From assembly GCA_036381835.1 (NCBI GenBank), contig DASVCA010000203.1:1-7612 (forward strand): a DNA stretch of 7,612 nucleotides. Reading direction: 5' to 3'. The number at the start of each line of letters is the position of its first letter. Within the stretch, counting starts at the first letter, position 1. Below the pieces are notes generated by a model. It saw nothing but the letters and a program-made list of their open reading frames with translations, was not told the origin of the DNA and made no database searches. A program made the position numbers and the translations under genes. Source of the stretch: DASULK01 sp036381835. Its GTDB lineage: Bacteria; Actinomycetota; Actinomycetes; Mycobacteriales; Micromonosporaceae. Shown here piece by piece: positions 1 to 7,079 of the stretch.

Positions 1-189
1 GTCCAGGGCACGCGGCCCGAGGCCGGAATTCTGGCCGGTGTGCCACGGTCGTAGCGGCCGGGGCCGAACCACCGGACCGGTGACGACCCACCGTTGGTCG
101 GCCGGACCACCCTGGGCGGTTGGTGGGGCGATGACCTGGGACAATGGGGGAGCATTCCGACTGCGAAAACCGGGAGGGTGGGCACAACC
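1..189. other. Leader region upstream of ettA; no supported gene
   Basis: I see no convincing coding sequence here. The ettA reading frame stays open upstream of 190, but the extra residues resemble no EttA N-terminus. A near-palindrome centred on GAATTC (21-36) sits inside a looser pair GGCAC (7-11) / GTGCC (40-44); this could be the remains of a terminator for a gene outside the window. A small hairpin TGGTC/GACCA with a 5-nt loop lies at 95-109. The upstream gene cannot be identified from what is present. Confidence 0.5.
137..145 (+). promoter_or_regulatory. Candidate extended -10 promoter for the ettA operon
   Basis: TGGGACAAT reads as an extended -10: TG, one base, then GACAAT (140-145), which differs from TATAAT at two positions. 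No good -35 hexamer lies 16-18 bp upstream; the nearest TTGGTG (120-125) is only 14 bp away. A start near 152 would give a leader of about 38 nt before the GTG at 190. This is a pattern match only. Confidence 0.35.
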
Positions 190-1858
<1,669 letters not shown>

Positions 1859-1866
<8 letters not shown>

Positions 1867-2329
1867 GGCGGTGCCCAAGGAGCGGTTCGTATACCAGTGC
1901 GCGCTGCGTTGGTCGGACCTCGACGCCTTCGGCCACGTCAACAACGCCCGCTATCTCACCCTCCTCGAGGAGGCTCGGGCGGCGCTGTTGTTCCTCGGCG
2001 CCGCCGCCGACGGAGTGGAAGCCTTCTCCGCCGGTGTCGTCATCGCCCGGCACGAGATCGACTACCTGCGGCCGGTCGGGTACGTGGTGCGGGAACGCGG
2101 ACAGCAGGTGCCGACGGTGCGGGTGGAGCTGTGGGTGACGGACCTGCGCCCCTCCCGGTTCACCATCGGTTACGAGCTGTTCGACGGGGAGACCCTCGCG
2201 TGCCGGGCACGGTCGGTGCTTGTGCCGTTCGACCTCGACCGCCAGCGACCGCGTCGGTTGACCGAGGCGGAGATGACGTTCCTGATGCCGTACACCGTGC
2301 CGTCGGCGGATTCCGGCAGCGGAGAGTAG
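1859..2329 (+). CDS. Acyl-CoA thioesterase, 4HBT/FadM-like hotdog fold
   Basis: A 156-residue single-hotdog protein of the 4-hydroxybenzoyl-CoA thioesterase superfamily, predicted to hydrolyse acyl-CoA thioesters in the cytosol. The N-terminal signature WSDLDAFGHVNNARYL (18-33) contains the family's catalytic-type Asp (D22, in the D-x-x-G-H-x-N-N motif). It is followed by the helix with EEAR (37-40) and the strand IARHEIDYLRPV (62-73). These enzymes usually act as dimers or tetramers; the natural substrate cannot be read from sequence. The GTG start at 1859 lies inside ettA, overlapping its last 8 bases, with GGAGG at 1847-1851 (7-nt spacer). Translation is therefore probably coupled to ettA. 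The same ettA-thioesterase neighbourhood occurs, as I recall, in mycobacteria (Rv2475c near Rv2477c), but no functional link between the two is established. Confidence 0.9.
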
Positions 2330-2334
2330 GCGGT

Positions 2335-3039
2335 GTGGTGAGCGGCCCGGGGCACGGGGTCGGCGCATCCGGGCACGGGCTGACCGGCATCGCCGACGCC
2401 GGTGCCTTCCTGACCCGGCTTACCAGGCTCGATCCCGGTGCTCTCGTCCGGCTGCGTCCGCTCGGTGACACCGGGCGGACCAGCCTCTGGGCGCGCGTGC
2501 CGTGGCAGGTGCTCGTCGGTCGTACGGTGGCCGGGACCGCTCCGGGTGACGTCACCGTTTCGGCCGGCGAGTTGCTGGCCGAACTGCGGGCCGGACGCCA
2601 GGCGCTACCGGTGCGGCGGGACGCCGACTGGCGCCAGGCGTTGCCGCCGTCCGCCGGCCGGGTGGTGGAGTCCGTACCGGCGGAGGAGTTGCGTCGGCTG
2701 GCGGCCGCGGCTGCGGACGCTCTTCGGGCGGCGGCCGCGGCCGCCCCTGCGGTGGGTGAGCGGCGGGTGCGGGACGCCCTGCTCGATCACCTCGCGATCG
2801 TCGTTTCCGGCCCACCGGGGACCGGCCCGGCCCGGGTGGAGGTCCCGCAGCGGCTGGTGCAGGCGGTGGTCCGGATGGGGTTTCTCGGCCCACGATCGGA
2901 TGCTGCGCCGGCTCGGTCCGGGCAGACTGTCCCTGATGTCGTCCATGTGTTGTTCATCCGGAATTGGGTGGGGCTCTCTGCGCCCTTTGGAGTCGCCTGG
3001 ATGCGGAGCGTAGATAATCTCGCTCTTACTCCCGTCTGA
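2335..3039 (+). CDS. Conserved hypothetical actinobacterial protein, third gene of the ettA operon
   Basis: A 234-residue protein that I do not match to a characterised family. It resembles hypothetical proteins I associate with Micromonosporaceae. It has no signal peptide or clear membrane helix. Visible parts are a short Gly-rich N-terminus (1-18), a mixed domain with LTRLDPGALVRLRPL (29-43) and LWARVPWQVLV (51-61), an Ala-rich helical stretch (119-140), an LLDHLAIVV strand (149-157), PQRLVQAVVRMGFLG (171-185), and a C-terminal block NWVGLSAPFGVAW (210-222). It starts 5 bp after the thioesterase stop. GTG 2335 is preferred over GTG 2338 because GGAGAG at 2321-2326 sits 8 nt before it. Long Ala/Arg/Pro runs occur in other frames, but the conserved-looking hydrophobic blocks and operon spacing support this frame. 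The last ~30 codons have unusually many A/T third bases, where promoter-like DNA overlaps the gene. Confidence 0.75.
   Translation: MVSGPGHGVGASGHGLTGIADAGAFLTRLTRLDPGALVRLRPLGDTGRTSLWARVPWQVLVGRTVAGTAPGDVTVSAGELLAELRAGRQALPVRRDADWRQALPPSAGRVVESVPAEELRRLAAAAADALRAAAAAAPAVGERRVRDALLDHLAIVVSGPPGTGPARVEVPQRLVQAVVRMGFLGPRSDAAPARSGQTVPDVVHVLFIRNWVGLSAPFGVAWMRSVDNLALTPV
3013..3018 (+). promoter_or_regulatory. Candidate -10 element for ybjN inside the preceding gene
   Basis: GATAAT, within TAGATAAT, differs from TATAAT at one base and stands out in this GC-rich sequence. The -35 region is poor: TTGGAG (2987-2992) is 20 bp away, longer than ideal. Initiation near 3025 would give a leader of about 164 nt before the ybjN ATG and would place the 16-bp inverted repeat (3042-3057) about 20-30 nt after the start, an operator-like position. 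A second, weaker candidate is TATACG (3113-3118) with TTAGGG 17 bp upstream (3090-3095). Confidence 0.35.
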
Positions 3040-3041
3040 AT

Positions 3042-3057
3042 TCATCCGAACGGATGA
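3042..3057. repeat. 16-bp inverted repeat, possible operator
   Basis: TCATCCGAACGGATGA has perfect 7-bp arms around a central AA. It begins 3 bp after the stop of the hypothetical gene. No T-tract follows, so it is not a convincing terminator; the short spacer fits a dimeric repressor site better. The half-site TTCATCCG also appears at 2953-2960, inside the preceding gene, so the two copies flank the candidate -10 at 3013. The sequence also competes with a small hairpin TGATG-TCG-CATCA (3055-3067). Confidence 0.45.
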
Positions 3058-3114
3058 TGTCGCATCAGCTGAACGGTTTGTGCAAGGCGTTAGGGGGGTG
3101 CTTCGAACCGCCTA

Positions 3115-3148
3115 TACGGGTACCGTCGTCCCTCGGATCCCACCCGTA
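3115..3148 (+). repeat. Inverted repeat in the ybjN leader
   Basis: TACGGGT (3115-3121) and ACCCGTA (3142-3148) are perfect 7-bp complements separated by 20 nt, ending about 40 nt before the ybjN start. In a transcript beginning near 3025 they could form a leader hairpin upstream of the ribosome site. I recognise no known riboswitch motif. Confidence 0.35.
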
Positions 3149-3188
3149 CAGGGTCTGGAGTCCGAGGCGGGAGCGAGGTGGGCGAGCA

Positions 3189-3764
3189 ATGGCGTGGTGG
3201 TCATGGCTCCCCGGCTACACCAGTCGCGGTGAGTCGGAGGCAAGGGTCGAGGCTGCTGCGGAGCGGACCGTTCGAATCGGGCCGCCCATGCCGAGGGAAC
3301 CGATCATCGAGTGCAGCCCTCGGCAGACACTCGACGACTCCTCGGCCGTGGCCCCGGTGACGCTCGAGCGGGTCGGTGCCGCGCTGGACCGGATCGGCGT
3401 TCGTTACCTCGCCGATGGCGACGGCAACCTGCTCGGGATGTGGGAGCGGCACGCGGTGCTGTTCACTCTCGAGGGTCCGCAGGACGAGATCCTGGTGATT
3501 CGGGCCCGTCCACACGCGACGGTGCCCCCGGACTGGATGGACCGGGCTTTCCGCGCGGTCAACGAGTGGAACCACACCCGGCGCTTCTGCAAGGCGTACG
3601 TGGGTGACCTGACCGAGTACGGCCAGTTGCCCGTCTACGGCGAACTGCAGGTGCCGCTGAACGCCGGAATCCACGACGCGCTACTGGTCGAGGTCCTCGA
3701 ATGCGGGACCGGGGTCGCCTCGGCCTTCGTCGACTGGCTATACGACGAGGGCGCTCTGCTCTAG
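3189..3764 (+). CDS. YbjN-domain protein (putative sensory/regulatory family)
   Basis: A 191-residue soluble protein of the YbjN family, whose fold resembles type III secretion chaperones and whose biochemical role is not settled. The N-terminal ~55 residues are probably flexible (starting MAWWSWLPGY, then a charged stretch). The YbjN core runs from about 57 to 190: VTLERVGAALDRIGVRYL (57-74), the strands HAVLFTLEG and ILVIRARPHA, then the hallmark VNEWNHTRRFCKAYV (124-138) and a closing acidic helix (177-190). The ATG at 3189 is preceded by GAGG (3175-3178) with a 10-nt spacer. The frame is open back to 3054, but that extension looks like leader DNA and would include the IR-rich segment. It sits alone behind its own leader and converges with the globin gene. 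Its TAG shares a CTAG with the globin stop. Confidence 0.88.
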   Translation: MAWWSWLPGYTSRGESEARVEAAAERTVRIGPPMPREPIIECSPRQTLDDSSAVAPVTLERVGAALDRIGVRYLADGDGNLLGMWERHAVLFTLEGPQDEILVIRARPHATVPPDWMDRAFRAVNEWNHTRRFCKAYVGDLTEYGQLPVYGELQVPLNAGIHDALLVEVLECGTGVASAFVDWLYDEGALL

Positions 3765-4195
3765 CGGCGTTCCCCGGCCGCCGGCGAATCGACGGTGTTC
3801 ACGAGGAAGTGGGCGGCCCGCTCCAGATAGTCCCAGAGTTGGTTCGCCAGGTCTTCCTGCAGGTTCAGGCTGTCCAGCGCGCGGCGCATGTGCCGCAGCC
3901 AGGCGTCGCGCTCGGCGGGGCCGATCCGGAACGGAGCGTGGCGCATCCGCAGCCGGGGATGTCCCCGCTGAGCGGAGTAGGTGTGGGGGCCGCCCCAGTA
4001 CTGCATCAGGAACAATCTGAGCCGGTCCTCGGCCGGGCCGAGATCAGCCTCGGGGTACATCGGGCGCAGCAGTGGATCGGTCGCGACCCCGGCGTAGAAC
4101 TCCGACACCAACTTACGGAAGGTCGGCTCACCGCCGACCGCCTCGTAGAAGCTGATCGGCGGCTGGCCCTGAACGTCTTCGCCTGCTGGGTTCAC
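3761..4195 (-). CDS. glbO: Group II truncated haemoglobin (trHbO)
   Basis: A 144-residue 2-over-2 haem globin that binds O2 and other ligands. Family members are linked to oxygen handling and to nitrosative or peroxide stress near the membrane. The globin core begins at ISFYEAVGG (14-22). Key residues by comparison with M. tuberculosis trHbO are Tyr B10 (Y34), Tyr CD1 (Y47), Ala E7 (A55), proximal His F8 (H86, in RLRMRHAPFR) and the group II Trp G8 (W99). QYWGGPHTYSAQRGHPRLRM is nearly identical to other actinobacterial GlbO proteins. GTG at 4195 was chosen because AGGA (4206-4203) lies 7 nt upstream and the resulting N-terminus has a normal length. An upstream start at 4327 would add 44 very basic residues overlapping the MFS gene. 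It lies 43 bp after the MFS stop and is probably cotranscribed with it. Its stop overlaps the ybjN stop. Confidence 0.94.
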   Translation of the reverse strand: MNPAGEDVQGQPPISFYEAVGGEPTFRKLVSEFYAGVATDPLLRPMYPEADLGPAEDRLRLFLMQYWGGPHTYSAQRGHPRLRMRHAPFRIGPAERDAWLRHMRRALDSLNLQEDLANQLWDYLERAAHFLVNTVDSPAAGERR

Positions 4196-4238
4196 CGTTC
4201 CATCCTGCCAGGGCCGGACGGCATCGGACAGGCCCGGC

Positions 4239-5597
4239 TCAACCGGCGTTGGCCCCCGCCTGGGACGGACGCGCCGGTGCCGGATCACGGCCATCCCCTG
4301 CTTTGTCCGACGGCGCCGCCGCGGCATCGGCGTTCTCCCGGCTCACCTGTGCGATCACCATCTCGATGTGGGCCGGTTGCGGCCAGGTGCTCGCGGCCAC
4401 GGCGACCAGGACCACCCCCGCCAGGCTCCACACACCGACCACCAGCGGGATCGAGAACATCTCGGACAGCATGCCGGTCACGAGCACCGCGGCACCCTGA
4501 ATGACCTGGACCCCGGTGGCCATCACGCCGAAGGCCCGGGCACGGAACCCGTTCGGGAGGCACTGAACGAACAGCGCGTTCGCCGCCGGCAGCATCCCCG
4601 CCACCGCGAAACCGCACGCCGAGGCGAGCAACGCCACCACGACCGGCGGCGGATTCAGCACCGCGGGCACCAGGGCAAGCGGTGCCGCTACGGCGAACGG
4701 TCGGATCAACGCCCGCCGGACCTCCGGTCGGATCAGCCGGCCGACGAGCAAGCCGCCCAGGGTGAACCCGACCGGGCTCGACGCCATGATCAGCGCCTGC
4801 GCGACGCCGCGTTGGGAGTCGTTCTCGGTGGTCTCGGCCGCCCAGGCCGCAGCCAGTCCCTCGGGCACGATGGCGAACAGCATCGAGGTGAAGACGATGA
4901 TGGCGATGGCGCGCAGGATCGGCGTGCCGAAGACCAGTCGCATCCCCTCGCTCGTCTCCCGCAGCAGGTGGCTGCGGTGCTCGGCCTTCATGGCGGACGG
5001 GCGGTGGCGAACACCGAAGCGGACCAGCAGCGCCGAGAGCGCGAACGTCGAGGCGTCGACGAGCAGCGCGAGTCGCGGGTTGACGGTGGCGATCGCGGCA
5101 CCGGCGACGTAACCGATGACCTGGGCGGCCTGCCCCGTGCTGATGTTCAACGACAGGCCGAGTACCAGCCGATCGCCGGTCAGGATGAGCGGTAGCAGCG
5201 CCGAGCGCGCAGCCTGGCTCGGGGGATTGGCCAGGGTGAGCGTGAAGAGCAACACCAGCATGACGCCCACCGGCAGGCCGGGGTAGGCGAGGAGCAGGAC
5301 CAGACACATCCGGACCACGTCGCATGTGACCATGACCGACCGGTACGGCCGTCGTTCGGCGAGCGTCGCGAGCAGTGGCCCGCCGACCAGCCAGGGCAGG
5401 TAGCTCACGGCGAACGCGGCCGCGGACAGCGCGACCGAACTGGTCTGCTGGTAGACGAGGACCGTGACCGCGGCCTTGGTGATGTAGTCGCCGATCCACG
5501 ACAGCACCGCTGCGGAGAACAGCGCCCGATACTCCGGCTGCGCGAACACCTCGCGGAACGTGGCGGGTTTAGCCGGGGAATGTGTCGCGTCGGACAC
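4239..5597 (-). CDS. MFS transporter, EntS/MFS_3-like exporter
   Basis: A 452-residue inner-membrane protein with about 12 hydrophobic helices, of the major facilitator superfamily, most like the proton-driven drug/siderophore exporter branch (MFS_3, EntS-like). A motif-A variant between helices 2 and 3 covers GGPLLATLAERRPYRSVMV (72-90) and is followed by CDVVR (92-96). A second such loop, GGLLVGRLIRPEVRRALI (281-298), opens the C-terminal half, with a central charged loop (about 196-220) between the halves. A polar tail (about 418-452) ends the protein. GTG 5597 was chosen because GGAGG (5606-5602) precedes it by 4 nt and the N-terminus then begins shortly before the FREVF-x-x-PEYRALF entry typical of the family. 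The frame stays open to 5966, but the added ~123 residues are Ser/Arg-rich and unlike a transporter. The substrate cannot be predicted. The globin follows at 43 bp, suggesting one transcript. Confidence 0.9.
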   Translation of the reverse strand: MSDATHSPAKPATFREVFAQPEYRALFSAAVLSWIGDYITKAAVTVLVYQQTSSVALSAAAFAVSYLPWLVGGPLLATLAERRPYRSVMVTCDVVRMCLVLLLAYPGLPVGVMLVLLFTLTLANPPSQAARSALLPLILTGDRLVLGLSLNISTGQAAQVIGYVAGAAIATVNPRLALLVDASTFALSALLVRFGVRHRPSAMKAEHRSHLLRETSEGMRLVFGTPILRAIAIIVFTSMLFAIVPEGLAAAWAAETTENDSQRGVAQALIMASSPVGFTLGGLLVGRLIRPEVRRALIRPFAVAAPLALVPAVLNPPPVVVALLASACGFAVAGMLPAANALFVQCLPNGFRARAFGVMATGVQVIQGAAVLVTGMLSEMFSIPLVVGVWSLAGVVLVAVAASTWPQPAHIEMVIAQVSRENADAAAAPSDKAGDGRDPAPARPSQAGANAG

Positions 5598-6050
5598 CTG
5601 GCCTCCATCGTTCTCGACCGCTGACCATCCCCGATGGGAAATCAACCGGGAAAGGGCATCAGCACTGGCCAGCGAGGCGGTCGTCGTCACGCTCCGAGAG
5701 GAGCCTGCCACGGATTTTGCCCGACCGTCTGACCGGCTGGCTAGTCCCGACGGACAAATAGTCGCATCCCCGACTGAACGAACGGCTGATCCCCGCGCGT
5801 CCGTCCGGTGGCCGGGCCAATCCGGTCGGCGGTCCGGGCTGGACCGGACGACCGAAGACGACTCGGGTCGATGAGGGCTGCCGATTTCGGCGCGCGTCGC
5901 CGCGACTTCATCGTTCGCCCCAGATTTGTGTGTGCAATCGAGGTCGGGATCAGGGAATATTGGCACACGGTAGTGGTGCCGCTGCGCCGCCGCACCGACT
6001 TCTGCTCGGTGCTCGAAGCGGACCCGGTCAGGACCGAGAGGGTGAGCGCG
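5598..6050. other. Divergent intergenic region between MFS and HNH genes
   Basis: This 453-bp stretch carries no coding frame I can support and should hold the promoters for both divergent genes. I found no good -35/-10 pair on either strand. On the + strand the only AT-rich patch is around TTGTGTGTGCAAT (5926-5938) to GAATATTGG (5955-5963), which could hold a weak HNH promoter. On the - strand the patch near 5755-5762 is similarly weak. A structured hairpin lies at 5823-5854 (listed separately) and a 5-bp stem CCATC-CCC-GATGG at 5625-5637. No tRNA or known RNA motif is visible. Confidence 0.5.
5823..5854. repeat. Two-tier hairpin-forming inverted repeat
   Basis: The outer arms CGGTCG (5823-5828) and CGACCG (5849-5854) enclose the inner arms CGGTCC (5830-5835) and GGACCG (5841-5846), with a GGGCT loop and a small 1/2-nt internal loop. 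It sits near the middle of the divergent region with no T-tract, so it is not a terminator. In GC-rich DNA such repeats can arise by chance. Confidence 0.35.
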
Positions 6051-6584
6051 ATGCCTGACATACGACGCCCGGCGGGTACGGGTGCGCTGGTGCTCAACGC
6101 AACCTACGAACCGCTAGGCGTCGTGTCCGTGCGCCGCGCGGTGCTTCTGGTCCTCACCGCGAAGGCGGTCTGTCTGGTCGATGGTGAAGGTGCGCTGCAC
6201 AGCGAGCGATACGAGCTTCCGGTGCCGTCCGTGGTCCGGCTGACCCGGTTCGTGCGCGTCCCCTACCGTACGCACGTCGGCCTGTCCCGTCGGACGATCT
6301 TCGCACGTGACGGCTGGCGGTGCGCCTACTGTCGAGGCCCGGCGGAAACCATCGATCACGTGATCCCCCGCAGCCGCGGCGGCCAGCACGTCTGGGAGAA
6401 CGTCGTCGCGGCGTGTGCGAAATGCAACCACACCAAGGGCGACCGGACTCCCGCCGAGATGGGCTGGCGGCTGCCGGTCACGCCGGCTGCCCCCAAAGGC
6501 ACCGCCTGGCGGGTGCTCGGACACCGCGCGCCGGATCCCCGGTGGGCCGACTGGCTCGACCTGCCCCGGGCGGACGCGGCCTGA
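6051..6584 (+). CDS. HNH endonuclease family protein, stand-alone
   Basis: A 177-residue protein with a C-terminal HNH nuclease domain. The N-terminal half (10-75), GALVLNATYEPLGVVSVRRA onward, is the standard N-terminal region of this actinobacterial/cyanobacterial HNH family. The domain has a structural zinc-type pair CAYC (91-94), the catalytic DH (D102, H103) in IDHVIPRSRGG, N117 in ENVVAAC, the second pair CAKC (122-125), and the closing N126 and K129 of CNHTKG. All expected HNH residues are present, so metal-dependent DNA cleavage or nicking is predicted; the biological role of this family is not established. ATG 6051 was chosen with GAGAGG (6036-6041) 9 nt upstream; the in-frame GTG 6042 lies too close to that site. 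It is not beside a methylase, restriction subunit or phage genes, so it looks like a resident core gene (compare Rv2469c near glbO in M. tuberculosis, from memory). Confidence 0.9.
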   Translation: MPDIRRPAGTGALVLNATYEPLGVVSVRRAVLLVLTAKAVCLVDGEGALHSERYELPVPSVVRLTRFVRVPYRTHVGLSRRTIFARDGWRCAYCRGPAETIDHVIPRSRGGQHVWENVVAACAKCNHTKGDRTPAEMGWRLPVTPAAPKGTAWRVLGHRAPDPRWADWLDLPRADAA

Positions 6585-6648
6585 TTTCCGACGCGGCCCG
6601 TAGCGGGTACGACCGGGAGCACGGCGTCCAGCAGACCAGGGGGAGAAC

Positions 6649-6740
6649 GGTCGGATCGGCGGCCCGACGGCCGCAGCGGCACAGGTGTCGGCTACGGTGA
6701 AACGAAGACTGGGTCGGATCGGCGAAGACCGGCGATCCAG
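6649..6740 (+). repeat. Direct repeats and hairpin upstream of the small membrane gene
   Basis: GGTCGGATCGGCG occurs twice, at 6649-6661 and 6712-6724, 63 bp apart. The second copy is embedded in a pair of CGAAGAC(T/C)GG units at 6703-6712 and 6723-6732, 20 bp apart, and in a hairpin: CTGGGTCG (6709-6716) pairs with CGATCCAG (6733-6740) with one G-T wobble, plus an inner CGG/CCG. No T-tract follows, so I read it as possible operator or leader structure rather than the HNH terminator. Confidence 0.4.
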
Positions 6741-6776
6741 TGCTCTGTCGGATATGACTGCATGGGGGCGTAGAGG

Positions 6777-7079
6777 TTGGCAGTTAGCGACACCGTGCTG
6801 GTCTTCGTCGGCCTCCCGGCCGCCATCGTACTGATCATCACCGCTCTGGCCATGGCCGGCGGGGGACGCAGTCCCGCACGGTACCGGCCCGGTCGTCCGT
6901 TCGATTTCACTCCGGTCTGGTTCCTCTCGTCCCCCGACCAGGTGGCCGGGTCCCCGAGCAGGGCCGGACTGCATGTCGAGGGGCGACCCGAGCGGGCCGA
7001 ACTGACCAAGGGCGAGGTGGAGATCAAGGCCGCACCCGTGCGGCCCGGCTCGACGGGAGGCGCAAGTGACCGGTGGTGA
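6777..7079 (+). CDS. Small single-pass membrane protein of unknown function
   Basis: About 100 residues, not a characterised family. One hydrophobic helix covers residues 6-27 (TVLVFVGLPAAIVLIITALA plus two more). A basic turn (31-40) and the block RPFDFTPVWFLSSP (40-53) follow, then a charged, probably disordered C-terminal half. The charge distribution suggests the N-terminus outside and the basic side in the cytosol. The start is uncertain. The listed TTG at 6777 has GGGGG (6764-6768) 8 nt upstream but directly abuts AGAGG (6772-6776). AGAGG is ideally spaced (6 nt) for codon 6783, which is GTT, not a standard start, and begins V-S-D-T. GTG 6795 lacks a ribosome site but keeps the helix. 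Its last 14 bases overlap the next gene, indicating translational coupling and a shared job. Confidence 0.72.
   Translation: MAVSDTVLVFVGLPAAIVLIITALAMAGGGRSPARYRPGRPFDFTPVWFLSSPDQVAGSPSRAGLHVEGRPERAELTKGEVEIKAAPVRPGSTGGASDRW

Noticed and set aside
2880..3039. Frameshift or pseudogene at the end of the hypothetical gene
   Set aside because: The frame continues through NWVGLSAPFGVAW, which looks like the proper C-terminal block, and ends shortly after. I see no better continuation in another frame.
3054..3188. Earlier in-frame start for the YbjN protein at 3054
   Set aside because: It would put the leader inverted repeats into coding sequence and add 45 residues with no family resemblance. 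ATG 3189 has a well-placed GAGG.
4196..4327. Globin start further upstream, overlapping the MFS gene
   Set aside because: The 44 extra residues are extremely basic and unlike trHbO N-termini. GTG 4195 has a spaced AGGA and gives the usual length.
4368..5195. Long plus-strand open frame opposite the MFS gene (275 codons)
   Set aside because: It is antisense to clear transmembrane-helix coding sequence; its product is Arg/Gln/Asp-rich and of no known family.
5598..5966. N-terminal extension of the MFS protein by about 123 residues
   Set aside because: The added residues are Ser/Arg/Asp-rich without helices or a known domain, while GTG 5597 has GGAGG just upstream and yields a normal MFS N-terminus.
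5741..6097. Possible 118-codon minus-strand gene in the divergent region
   Set aside because: It overlaps the HNH start, lacks a convincing ribosome site, and its product resembles no protein family.
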